DNA of 64,000 nt from Skeletonema tropicum. Taxonomy: Eukaryota; Bacillariophyta; Thalassiosirophyceae; Thalassiosirales; Thalassiosiraceae. Shown here in pieces: positions 34,749 to 45,957 of this stretch. The notes beneath the pieces were generated by a model. The model made no database searches, was not told the origin of the DNA, and saw only the letters and a program-made list of their open reading frames with translations. A program made the translations under genes and the position numbers. The stretch spans positions 1,798,001-1,862,000 of the forward strand of contig CM074130.1 in NCBI GenBank assembly GCA_037178625.1, given 5' to 3'. The first letter of the stretch is position 1, and each line of letters opens with the position of its first letter.

Positions 34749-35185
34749 TCTTTACTCTAAGCTCTGAGTTCTTTCGACCGATGACCATTAGGAGACTATC
34801 AGTGATGTGCTGCGATTAGTATTTATGATCATATGCTGATTGTTACAGGAGTTGGCTACAGTAGGAGTTGTGTTGTTGAATGACTCAACAAGCACTGTGC
34901 CATCTGCCAGCGGCCATCGCCATCATCGTGTGAGTGATGAATCATCAAAAATCAAACCCATCACTCCATCACCACCATATTCATCACGGATGGGGAAAGG
35001 GGGAGAGGAGATGGGAGAGGGACATCGCCGCCACAGCCGCCATTTTCAACTTCCAACTTCCAACTTCCCCCTTCCCACCTCCCACCATAAAACTGAAAAC
35101 TGCCACTGATACTACGAGAGCTTTTGATGTATTAGCTCCCAGCAGTCCCAGCAGGCTCCTACATATCATCGTTTAACTTACCACC
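34749..35185. promoter_or_regulatory. divergent intergenic region, guanylate kinase / membrane protein
   Basis: About 440 bp between two divergent start codons. It contains purine-rich runs (GGGAAAGGGGGAGAGGAG near 34990) and a series of CTTCCAACTTCC / TTCCCACCTCCCACC words at about 35050-35090. No specific regulatory site is recognised. Confidence 0.35.
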
Positions 35186-36301
35186 ATGATGGATGCCATT
35201 GTCCAATTCGTCCGCAACGCCCTCTGCACGGCAAAAAACTTTAACGTCCTCGGCAGCACCTTTCTCTACGACCCAAATGTAACTGCTCAATATTATGAGT
35301 TTCCATCTCCCATGGATCAGACGACTCCCCTTGAAATTCTCATCTCCATCACTCAAATCTATGCCTTGGTGACACTGTCAATCGCGGGGTCTAAAATGAT
35401 TTACAGTTCGGTAAAGAAATTACACCTAATCAGCCGACTGGTTAGTTTACAAGCTGATAGGGATGACGACGCCAAGAAGGAGAAGAACGAAGTTGTAGCT
35501 CGTCGTATCGTAACTGAAAGTCTCCTCCAAGAGAGTGATGCAGCAATACGCTCTTTCTTCGTAGGATTGAATGTATTGGCGATTGGCATTTCATTCTTTT
35601 GGTTATCTGCCAATTCGTATCACATTACGTCCACTGATTGGATTGGTGGTGTTGCAGCACTGATTCGTGCGCTCACTGTTGCGGAGTTTGCACTATTTGT
35701 GCTTCTTTACTACATGGTCAAGGATGCGAGGGATGCTATGCGCAAATCAAATGATATGAAGAAATTTGCAGCCAAATTATCGACATCGAAGGGATTCACA
35801 GAAGTGGATGGTCTCACTGTGGAAGAGTTTGGTTGGCTTACATCAGATGACCTAACTACAACACCTCTATTCTGGACAAATGGAGACGTGTCGAGTAGTG
35901 TTGCAGCTGATGCTAAGGTTCTAACAAAGACAGAAGAAGTTGTGGTATCAAAGCTTGAAAAACTTGCCAAAAGTGTCGATCCACAAGTAGCTGAAAGTCT
36001 TCTCGTCAAATCGGATGTTTCTCGTTTTGAGGGGTTGAGAGAATACGTTTACCTTGTTCTTAATTTCTTCGCCTTTTACGGATATGCCGCTTGTATCCTT
36101 GTTTATCATTACCAAAAGGAGGAAGAACAGCCCAGCTTCATGAGATCGATCCTACTTCATCTTCCTAACGCTGATGCCGACTGGCTAGGCAACGCAGTTG
36201 GAGACTTCATGTGGACTGTAGAGCCACTTGTAATTTTGGGTTCTCCTATGATTGCTGAATCAATAACGAAGAATGCCGAGAAGAAGGAGAAGGTTGCTTA
36301 A
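35186..36301 (+). CDS. multi-pass membrane protein of unknown function
   Basis: 371 residues from ATG 35186 (a second ATG follows directly). At least four hydrophobic segments are visible: about residues 50-65 (LISITQIYALVTLSIAG), 123-140 (FFVGLNVLAIGISFFWL), 155-180 (ALIRALTVAEFALFVLLYYMV) and 287-307 (YVYLVLNFFAFYGYAACILV), with a weaker one near the C terminus. A long soluble stretch with coiled-coil-like Lys/Glu/Val content lies at about residues 185-285. The C terminus is charged (NAEKKEKVA). No family is recognised, and no signal peptide or plastid motif is evident. The open frame, its length and the segment pattern support a real gene. Confidence 0.72.
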   Translation: MMDAIVQFVRNALCTAKNFNVLGSTFLYDPNVTAQYYEFPSPMDQTTPLEILISITQIYALVTLSIAGSKMIYSSVKKLHLISRLVSLQADRDDDAKKEKNEVVARRIVTESLLQESDAAIRSFFVGLNVLAIGISFFWLSANSYHITSTDWIGGVAALIRALTVAEFALFVLLYYMVKDARDAMRKSNDMKKFAAKLSTSKGFTEVDGLTVEEFGWLTSDDLTTTPLFWTNGDVSSSVAADAKVLTKTEEVVVSKLEKLAKSVDPQVAESLLVKSDVSRFEGLREYVYLVLNFFAFYGYAACILVYHYQKEEEQPSFMRSILLHLPNADADWLGNAVGDFMWTVEPLVILGSPMIAESITKNAEKKEKVA

Positions 36302-36530
36302 GGGAGGATGTTTTTATGCTCATAAAACTTTTACTGTGCATTTTGTACACTGCAACTTCGTGAGGTATGGGCTTTCTAGACTTAACTCTTATCTACGTTT
36401 TCAATTTAGTAATAATTTGAAGTTAGTAATCATCTTTCACTAATATGTTTTCATCATTTTTATCCTCTTCCAACCTCCCCGAATACCCCACAAATTCAAA
36501 TATGCACTTTTGTTGACAGCATGAAATGCC

Positions 36531-37604
36531 TTATTCTTCTGCAGGCAAAGATGGCACAAGTGTATCTCTCGTCAATAATTCCAGCGTGGCCAACATTTCT
36601 TTCTGACTATCCAACACTAGCGATATCCGCTGAGCCAAATCATCCACTAGAGCTTCATCGGGTCCAACGATGATTCCCCCCTGTTGGTCCTGAGGCATTG
36701 CTTCACCGCCTGCTTCTTCCCCCCCATCCTTACTCCCAATCGAGATCATTCCTGAAAATAAATCCGGTTCTAAATCATCCTTGCTTTCTATCACAGCCAC
36801 TGCATCACAAACAACGGCAATAATAAGATTGAAAACAATAAACCCAGTAATCATAATGAACGCAATGAAGGGAGCCCAAGCCCACCATATCTGGTCCATA
36901 CATTCACGAGCCACATCTGCCCACTCCATCGTCATCATGACAAACAGGGTCAGTAATGAATAATCCAATCTGGAGAAGAATGGAGCCGATAACTCGAGAT
37001 CCCCAAACAGCTGAGTGAACAATACCGCAAAGATGTAAAAGATCAGCAGTAGTAATGCTGTAATGGCCCCTAGTCGTGGCATGATGTCAAATAACGCCGC
37101 GACCAAATTTTTCATTGTCTCTATTCTTGTTATGATCCTCAATGCCCGAAAGATACGGAACGCCCGGATGATTTGCAGCCCAGCGAATGACCATGATAAA
37201 ACGACGATGATGAAGTCAAAGACGAGCCATCCATCTTTAAACATTTTCCATCCGTGAAATATTAATTGCATGCCCAGTTCGACGGTGAAAACGATTAGAA
37301 ACGCCAAATCTGTCTTTTCAAAGGCAGTATCCACCTTTGGATTTTCACTCACAAAGTCAAAGGTAGCTATGCCCATCATTATAGCGTTGATAATAATGAG
37401 CACAATGATGACCAGTTGAACATGGTGATCATTGACAATGGCGCCGCATGCTTTCCGTAAGTCATCAATTTTTTGAACGAAGGGCAGATTGGAACCACCA
37501 GAGTTGGCGTGTGTGTTGGAGGCATGGACGGTATCGTCCATTTCGCGGCTACTGCTCCCCTCTGGTGCTGCCGGTGATTTATTGGGTTCACTGTAGATTG
37601 GCAT
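36531..37604 (-). CDS. single-domain voltage-gated cation channel (EukCatA-like), copy 1
   Basis: 357 residues without introns. One six-helix channel domain: S1 near VQLVIIVLIIINAIMMGIATF, S2 with VFTVELGMQLIF, S3 DGWLVFDFIIVVLSW, S4 RAFRIFRALRIITRIETMK with Arg at every third position, the S4-S5 linker, S5 AITALLLLIFYIFAVLFTQLF, a pore with TLFVMMTMEWADV, and S6 FIVFNLIIAVVCDAV. This is the layout of the single-domain channels described in diatoms (EukCatA), which act as tetramers carrying Na+ and/or Ca2+. A short coiled coil follows (AQRISLVLDSQKEMLATLELL). The pore lacks the Asp that precedes Glu-Trp in copies 2 and 3. Selectivity cannot be read with certainty. Confidence 0.87.
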   Translation of the reverse strand: MPIYSEPNKSPAAPEGSSSREMDDTVHASNTHANSGGSNLPFVQKIDDLRKACGAIVNDHHVQLVIIVLIIINAIMMGIATFDFVSENPKVDTAFEKTDLAFLIVFTVELGMQLIFHGWKMFKDGWLVFDFIIVVLSWSFAGLQIIRAFRIFRALRIITRIETMKNLVAALFDIMPRLGAITALLLLIFYIFAVLFTQLFGDLELSAPFFSRLDYSLLTLFVMMTMEWADVARECMDQIWWAWAPFIAFIMITGFIVFNLIIAVVCDAVAVIESKDDLEPDLFSGMISIGSKDGGEEAGGEAMPQDQQGGIIVGPDEALVDDLAQRISLVLDSQKEMLATLELLTRDTLVPSLPAEE

Positions 37605-38430
37605 CGTTTATTTTTCTTCTTGCTTGCGCGCTACCCCAAATGATTGCCGACAGTGTTGTCCATATGTACACCAAACAGAGTCTGTAAATAATAAATAATA
37701 AAGCTTTCTCTTCCTCGGCTGGCACCCCGGGCAATCAGTTGAAGTTCTCGTGTAATTTGGTGATAAGTACTTCTGGTGATGATGTTTATTTTAATATGAT
37801 GTTACCGCTCCATCATAGGTACTTACGCTGCCATGAGGAACTGAAATGAAACGTTATTCGTTATTCAGGAGGTTATTCGAGTGCAGTAAGTGTGAACCGT
37901 TCTTTCTCAAGGGAAATTGGCCTTGGGCATGTAAAGGTACAATATCAGGAGTGAATGCCGTTTCGGAGCTTGAAAACTCAATTCCCAGTAACTGCTGTGT
38001 TACGTACGGTACTCCTTTCTCCTCAGAGTGCCGGGTCATTATATATGTGTACATATTAGAACCGGCGACAGCAATCATAAAAGTAGCCAAGACCGCCAAG
38101 GGCTACTTACTGTAACAAGAGACAGCCAGGAGGCAGTAACAGCGAACAGCGGCATCACGGCACGCTCTTGCTCATGTCAATGACAATGAAGTAAAGCAAG
38201 CAGTCAGGTGCTTCGGTAAAATATTAGGCTCTCGTACTAAGATACTCTTCGTTGACCAATAATTTAGTTGCATCACTCTGACGATAGATAAACGGAAGCA
38301 ACATCATCTTTTCTCCAAAACGAAAACCGAGAATTACATACACTATTCACAACGAAGGAGCGGTGATCTGTATTCCGAAATCGGGACAACATAATAATAC
38401 CAGTGCGTCTCTAAAAAACACAGAGCAACC
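37605..38430. other. divergent intergenic region between channel copies 1 and 2
   Basis: About 826 bp with no supported gene. The 89-codon plus frame at 37846-38115 lacks a recognisable domain. It should hold the promoters of the two divergent channel genes. Confidence 0.45.
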
Positions 38431-39701
38431 ATGCCAATTGCATCTCAGCTCTCGCACTTTCACTCTCCCACAACAGAGGCACAAACGCTACAAAGGTACA
38501 AATCAGACACTTTCATCAACAGTCACAAAAGTAGTCGGTTCCGCCAGATAACAAATCAACCAAGCAACAGAAACAACGCCAATAATGGAGTTGAGGACGG
38601 GGACGATCATAGTTACGATCTCAGAGACATCAATATATATAGACGAAAAGTTGGAAAAATAATTCACGATGAGCGATTTGATGTGTTCATACTCATCTTA
38701 ATTGCCATCAACAGTGCACTGTACGGCATTGCGACCTTTCCGTCTATCAAACAAAACGCTGACCTCATTAGTGACTTTGAAAAGGCAGACTTGGCAATAC
38801 TTATTGTCTTTACGGTCGAGTCATTTATGAACATATTTTACGAGGGGAAGCGATTCGTGCGGGATGGATGGCTAATTTTCGATTTACTAATCGTGATAAT
38901 CTCATGGGCAGCCACGGAAGTCAAGTCTCTGCAGGTATTCCGCATCTTTCGAGCCTTCCGATTCCTAACCAAGGTGCAAATACTTCGTAACGTTGTAGTT
39001 GCTTTATTCAGTGTCGTCCCGGCCATTGCGGCGATTAACGTGCTGCTGTTGTTGATAATGTACATCTTTAGCGTCATGTATACACAGTTGTTTAAGGACC
39101 TTTATGAAGAGGGATACACGACTGCAGATTACTTCGGAACTCTGGATTTGACAGCGTTTACGCTGTTTCAGGTCATGTGTTTGGTGAGTTCCAGTGACCA
39201 GTGAATGGTTATTTAGGTCACTGTTCTTGATTCAGGATGAAACTATTCCTTTAACTATCTCACTTTTTACCCTCCATACACATACACTACTTTCAGGACG
39301 AATGGTCAGGGATTGCCTACGAAGTTGCAGAAAAATACTACTGGTCCTGGATTATCTTCATCATATTTATCGTCATGTCAGCCTTTGTGGTTATGAACCT
39401 CATCATTGCTGTAATTTGTGATGCTCTTCAAGTTTTGCGTAGAGCGGAGAGAGCAATGTTATTTGGGCTAAGCGAAGATGAAGCTGGAGAGTGGCCAGCC
39501 GAGAAAAATAAAAACAGTGAATTATCATTACATAAGGAAGAGGATGTAATTCAACAAAGGATCAATGATATGAATCGCATGTTGGATGAGGTTGTTGCTT
39601 CCCAGGAAAGGATGAACCGGACAATACAGTACTTGACGATTGTTGTCAATAGTCAGCAGGCAAAAAGTCTAAGCAGTGGTGGGAGCAAAGTGATGCAATG
39701 A
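38431..39701 (+). CDS. single-domain voltage-gated cation channel (EukCatA-like), copy 2
   Basis: Exons 38431-39183 and 39297-39701 join in phase 0 within the pore (FQVMCL|DEWSGIAYE), giving 385 residues. Helices follow the usual order: S1 DVFILILIAINSALYGIATF, S2 LIVFTVESFMNIFY, S3 DGWLIFDLLIVIISW, S4 LQVFRIFRAFRFLTKVQILR, S5 INVLLLLIMYIFSVMYTQLF and S6 FVVMNLIIAVICDAL. The C terminus holds a coiled coil (INDMNRMLDEVVASQERMNR) likely to help tetramer assembly. It is tandem with copy 3, 277 bp upstream of it. The first 75 residues are Ser/Asn/Gln-rich and poorly conserved. Role by family: fast Na+/Ca2+ signalling at the plasma membrane. Confidence 0.87.
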
Positions 39702-39978
39702 AGATGTTATTTCATATATACATAAAATATCTTGTTGTTTTTCTCATTATTGTGCTTCGGTGATTGTGAGCACTCATGGTTAGGTTCAAGATTCTCAGTA
39801 TCTCTGGGGGCCGCCTTGGTGCCGCTCTCGGGGACTGAACTTTTTCCGAGAGAAAAGGACACGACTCCAGCACCCAACACCCAACACTAAAACATTACCT
39901 ATCAACCATGCCGCCAAGTAAATGATGGGTGGGGATGGATATATAGTAGTCAAGCGCTTAACCAAATAAACAAACATC

Positions 39979-41459
39979 ATGGCTGGTGCATCAGCTGCGG
40001 CTTCCGCCCGACAGAGGAGGTCAAAACAAATTTCGAAGAAGGATAGTATTGAAATCGACTCTACCTACAATCGGTCAGATGAGCGGCTTCACGCTATATC
40101 CTCGCTCTTTGGTCAAAGTGACAACGATATAGATGGATCACTTCGATCTCTAACCCCCAACCGTCGGAGCTTGTTGTCTAAGACCAAAAGCCGTCGGGAT
40201 GTCACAAAAATCCCAACACCACGGGACGATAATGATCAACATAATAATAGCTCCTTTGTAAGTTGTGCCATTGAGTTGAACGAAGCAAATGAAGGCATTG
40301 AAATGAATAGTCCACATGCCAAGGAAGATGAGAGTTTTAATGAGAACGACGATGCCTCCAATGCCAACTCTTCAAAACTCCCCTCTTGGTTCATCTGTAT
40401 CAACAATGGCCGAAAATACATAGGGAAGAGAGTCAACGATCCTCGTGTACAGACCTTTATTCTGGTATTAATTTTGATCAATTCTCTCATGATGGGCATC
40501 GCAACGTTCCCATTTGTGAAAGATAACCCGGAAACGAGCGAGAAATTTGACATTGCAGATCAAATTTTCCTCGTCATATTCACTGTGGAATCTGGCCTGC
40601 AGCTACTATACTACGGATGGTACCTCTTCACAGATTCTTTTCTTGTTTTTGATCTACTAATTGTAATTATGAGTTGGGCGTTGGAGGGGACACAAGTTAT
40701 ACGAGCATTCAGGATTTTCAGAGCGCTGCGGTTGATAACAAGGGTAGAAGTGATGAGAAATTTGGTGATGGCATTGTTTGATGTTATTCCCAAGATGACA
40801 GCTATCGCTATGCTTCTTACGTTGATTTTCTTTATATTTGGCGTTATGATGACACAACTTTTCAAGGATATGTATCCTCAAACATTGTCACAGCCATACT
40901 TCGAGTCACTGTGGAATACACTGTTCACTCTCTTCCAAATGATGACTCTGGTAAGTGCCATATTTAGCGTTCGATACATGAAGTTTTCCAACTATTCCAA
41001 CTTTCTGGCTCACCACATTCATTCCTCCTCCCTTGATAGGATGAGTGGGCAGACATTTTGGCTCAAGTGCAAGAGGTTTACCCCTGGGCATGGGCCCCAT
41101 TCATCATTTTTATCGTTATTACTGGGTTCGTGGTTGTGAACTTAATAATTGCCGTCATATGTGACGCGGTACACGTATTGGGGAATGAAAATAAAGCTGG
41201 TCTGTATGGGTATGACAGTGATTCTCTGCAATCAAAGACTGACAGACCAGATCATCCTCCTGATCAGGTACAAGCTGCCCCTTCTTCGCAATCTACAGCA
41301 ACGCAACGTTTAGAAGAATTACAACAACAACTTGATGAAATGGTGAAAACACAAGATCAAATGAGGAGAACTATTGAGGTGCTTTCATCGAGACTAACGT
41401 TCTCCCTCAACACAAACGGAGGAGAAGTTTCCCGATGTGAGGGGGATGATGATAGCTGA
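39979..41459 (+). CDS. single-domain voltage-gated cation channel (EukCatA-like), copy 3
   Basis: Exons 39979-40950 and 41040-41459 join in phase 0 at the same pore position as in copy 2 (FQMMTL|DEWADILAQ), giving 463 residues. A long, polar, Ser/Asp-rich cytosolic N terminus (about 140 residues) precedes S1 (TFILVLILINSLMMGIATF). S4 reads TQVIRAFRIFRALRLITRVE and S6 FVVVNLIIAVICDAV. A Gln-rich coiled coil ends the protein (RLEELQQQLDEMVKTQDQM). Overall sequence is closest to copy 1 in the S1-S4 part (MMGIATF, VFTVE(S/L)G), though copy 1 is on the other strand and intronless. Confidence 0.87.
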
Positions 41460-41503
41460 ACTTTTATTATAAACTGATGATGTAATTCTTAAAATAGGAA
41501 AAT

Positions 41504-44500
41504 CTAACAGGATGAAGAAGATGATGAGCTCGAGCTCCCGTCGCTGCTAGATGACGACGAGGAAGAGGATGAATCGGACGAGGAAGACGACGATTCAGAG
41601 TCACTTCGACTTCGTTGGCGGATGAGAGGGAAGGCAGTGTTTTCGAAGACATCATCAGCATCATTCGACTTCGAGGTTTCCTTGACACCCTTGTCGAATT
41701 CATCGTTCATCGAAAGGCCTGTAGCATTGCTTGTCGTGGGGGGGAGCTCATCATGTACTAGCATTGATCTCTCATCGTTGGTCGATATGTCGTCGGTCGA
41801 ATCATCGTCGCTACTTGAAGAATCCTCGTCCCCAAAGTTGCAAGTGAGACCTTCAACTGCATTATCTTTTGCTGCTGCAACTGCAACGTTGCTTAAAGAG
41901 GTATTGTTGTTTGCCTCCATCTCGACTACTGGGTTGTTGCGCTGTAGTTGAACCATAGGGATATCCCCATCATCATTCAGAAGCATTGACCTAATGCTTT
42001 TGATCAAATCAGCATCATTTGTCGGCACGTGCCTGTCCCGAAGCCCCTAGAAAAGACATCGATAAAAGTTAGGTTTGATTACTCTGCAACAATTGCGAAC
42101 GAAGGCTTCATATTCTCACCTGTAGGTAATGTTTCTTCGCGTCTTTACTTAGCCTCCCTTCACCATCCTTCAATGCAAGAAGATGTTTGGCCAAGTCACA
42201 AAGTACATTATGCGCCTTTCGATGTTTTTCTGCAAATCTGCCACTATTTTCACCATCGCAAATATCTGAACCCGGTATCTTATCTTGTACTAGCTGGCGA
42301 ATCCTCCTCGCATTTTGAATCACATCGCTGGGCCAGCCACACGTAGCTGCCATTTCAACCCCATAGTCGCTCCCAGTTTTGCACGGGCCGGGTAAGATTT
42401 TGTGAGTGTAGCTAATACTAGACTCATTGTCACGGGAAGCTGGAGCGATTTGAGAGCCCAAATGTTGATTCTGGACATTTGGATAGATTTCTGCAAGCTT
42501 CGCAATCTGAGGATAATGAGTTACAAAGAACGTCATAGATCGTTTCGTAAGAAGATACTCCGATACGGACCATGCGATGGCAACGCCATCTTCATTACTT
42601 GTAGCTCGCCCAAGCTCATCGATGAGGAACAATGACTTTTCAGTAGTCGAATTACATATGAATGCCGTCTCTTTCATCTCCAGTAAAAATGTAGATATGT
42701 TATGTTCTTGGTCATCAGCAGTACCTATCCTAGTCATGAGCAAATCGCGAATGGGCAACAGTGCTTCTTCAGCAGGTACATAGCTTCCACAGTGGGCAAG
42801 TATGACAATGAGAGCAATCTGCTTCAAATAGGTAGTCTTGCCTGACCCGTTGATGCCAGTAATTACAGTAAAATTCTGCAATGCCGAGGAATAGCAGTCA
42901 TTCGGGACGAAGTCTCCTTCCCTCGTGTTTGTTCCGCTCGAAGTGACATCGATAGCATATCTCCCATTTCTTATGGCAATAGCTCCACTCCCGCAAGAAT
43001 TATCCTCTTGCTGTAAATCACTATAACTGTCTGACAGCAAAGGTCTACACCATGGCATTCGGCTACTTGCAACATTATCAGCAAAGCAATGACACATATC
43101 CAACAAAGCTATAGCGTCGGAGAGCGAGGCGAGACAGTCGTAATTGTCTCGAGCTACTTGGAGAACTTCTTGGATGCGGCTATGGGTCATGAGCAAAAGA
43201 CTGGAGCAAAAAGTATTGTGAGTGTTTGAGCGTAGCGAGAAAACGATCAATACTTTGAGCGACTTACTCCTGGACATTCTCTTGTGCTCTACTGTTCAAA
43301 CTATACACCTGCAGAGAAGAAGTAGAATTCAGTATAAGACGAAGACGAAGATACAAGCAATCCATCCGAAAAGAAAGCTCTCACGTGATACAATAAGACG
43401 CACCTCTTCAGTTGTACAATGAATAAATCTACCACTTTTCACAGGTTGAATGAAGATCTGAGGCAAATTATGTACAAGCTCTGCAGAAACTGACAAGTAG
43501 TATCCCCTACTTGCTGTCTCTTTAACCTGCACATTGATATCATATGTTTCACTGTACTCATCCGCAAGACGATAGATATCATCCACATTGGCCAAGAACG
43601 CCTTTCGAAGGACATCCATCATTCCATCCGTGTTTGGCTTCAAGGCAAAACACTCTTGATGCCTCATAGCGTGGCTATTCTTGCTGTAGCTGGTACTTTC
43701 AGTGAATATGTCAGTAACTGCACTGAGCACCCGAGAAAGCGCAGGCTGCTTCATAGCAAGCAGTACAGCTCGGAGAAGCTGGTGGCGAGTTTGTTTGGAA
43801 AGAGAGGAAGGATTGTTACTTGACGCAGTTCCAAGACCGATTTGGAGGCTGCTGTCCTGAGTCATACATGCGCCATTGTCTTCAGAGTTCCCAAATGAAT
43901 TCGCATCCTCACTCCCGTTGGGAGACGTCTCGCTCTCCACAACAGTCGTGGATTCATCGTCTTGGCCACCACGTCCGCTTCTTCTCTCGCTTCGGATGTT
44001 TGTGTCTGCTCCTTGGCCTCTTCTGTTATCTCTTTCATCCAATTCCTTGAGCTGAACTTCCAAGCAGTGAGCAAATGAAGGAATCACGCTCAAGGTACTC
44101 TTGATACAAACCAAGGCTGAGATGCCTTTGCTTGCAATCCTCGCTGTGACAGTTTGCCTTTCAGTAATACCAAATAGAGCACCATTACCATTACCATTAC
44201 CATTCCATCGTTTCTTTGGAGCCAAGGCTACGTAAGATAACATCTTATCCACGTCGGGGAGATCCTCGAGGTGTTCCATGACAACGTAAAAGAACTCTTC
44301 ATCCTCTAGGAATGAATCGACGAGATCAAGACGTGCTTGGATGGTATCAAGCCGCGTTGGTGGAGCCATCAGGTTCGTGCGAAGCAGTCGTCCTCCCACG
44401 GACGTTTTAGTGCAATCAATCGTGCCCACTAATGAGTTGGCCGTGCGTCCTGTCTTGGCATTCACCAACAATTCAAGATTTGCCATGGTTGTTCGGTCGA

Positions 44501-45707
44501 TATTCATTCGGTGATTCCCGCCCACATTAATGTCCATAGATAAACTCCTTCTTGTAAAGCCTGTCCCAAGACAAAGCTGTGCATACTGTAGCACAGCATA
44601 CGACGATGAAAGAAGAATATATTCCTCGACAAGAGTGAAAGTGTCTTCACGTGCCAACTTTCGTAGAAGCTCGGCTCCCTTGGTCTGATCAAAGTACGAT
44701 CGTGGCACGAATTTGACGACCGTATTCGTTTCGCATTCACTATTTGACAAATGAGACGCAGTCATGTTATCATCAGCACTATGAGCATTATTACCTCTCT
44801 TCTGCGCGGCATTGGAACGACGATTGTTTGCTCTCGGCCGTGACTTAGTATTGTTGACTACCAATGCGTGCATTCCATCCGTCATGGACTCCTCCCCAAA
44901 CAGCTGCATAATCTTGGTAGCCAATTGTGAATTCTTCCTCCCTTCATTCAGTAGCACCTCGTCTGGATTGAGCATCCGTAGCAATGTCAGTGTTTCAGCA
45001 TACGTCTGCCCATTCCCCTGCTTGGTAACGTGAAGGAATGTTGGTCTACTAGCATCTAATGATGCGACGCACGTCTCTCTCGCTAAGTTTTCGGATATGG
45101 CGCAAACAACATGCTTGGTAGAGCGAGGAGCTTTGGAGTTGGTAGATCGCAATGCCCGTGCAGTGGATGCTGGTGTGTTCATTGCGTTGCGGGCGGGCGT
45201 TTTGCTACTTTGTGCTGCATACGGATTCTTCTTCGGTGCCGATGACAAGGTGAAGCCACTTGCCTCATCGTCCGCAGTAAGGGTTGTACGTGGTGTTGAC
45301 TCCCCTCTCTTCGATGCCAGTTGAGTCCAACCGCTAGGATTTGGGAGTGCCGTCATAATATTGTCACTCGCACAATTATTGCTGCGCCTCTTGCTTTCAT
45401 CGTCTGCACTACGAAATGACCGCACACCCATCCGCTGTTCCTTCCTTGCCGTCCGCTCCTTCTTTTTGTTCCCATTAGCATTATTAGCATTACCTTCGTC
45501 ATCGGAAGAGAGGTAGCCATAATCACCGCCGTCAATATTGGCCGTTGTCTTTTCCGAGAGATCATTCTTGCGGAATGTCCTCTGGTGCGAGGACGACGAT
45601 TTAGCTGCTGCGTCGCGCCGCCGACGAGATGTGGTGGTGGAGGCAGCGATGTCATCGCCATCGTTGGATGACCAGCGTCTTTTAGAGCCTCTGGAATGGT
45701 GGTCCAT
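41504..45707 (-). CDS. MSH4: MutS homologue MSH4-like (meiotic crossover factor)
   Basis: Four exons: 45707-43404, 43308-43268 (only 41 nt), 43200-42120 and 42046-41504, all with GT-AG introns, giving 1,322 residues. A low-complexity N-terminal region of about 200 residues precedes MutS domains II and III (TIDCTKTSVGGRLLRTNLMA, LDLVDSFLEDEEFF). The ATPase domain in exon 3 has Walker A GINGSGKTTYLK, STFLLEMKETAFI, Walker B LFLIDELGRATS and FFVTHYPQIAKL. The mismatch-contact domain I is not recognisable, as in MSH4/MSH5. MSH4 pairs with MSH5 to stabilise recombination intermediates in meiosis. The last exon adds about 180 acidic and Ser-rich residues ending in long Ser runs, which are not part of the core family. 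MSH4 rather than MSH5 is my best reading; it rests on general resemblance. Confidence 0.82.
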
Positions 45708-45957
45708 GGTGACGATGCTTTGTTGGTAGTATGAGCTAGTGAGATTGGAGATACTTACTCAATGCGAATGTGAAAATGTCGGCTCCCTGACTTCCACACT
45801 CCACACTGCTGTTGTTTCTTGGGACAAATTTGGCGGGAAAGAACCACACCGGGTGAGTGTTGAATTGCCCGTGCTTCCACTTCCATGCCATGCTATTGGT
45901 TGTAGCTTGGTAGGGACGAAGAATTCACGAGCTGTTCAAAGCAGAATTATAGATAGT

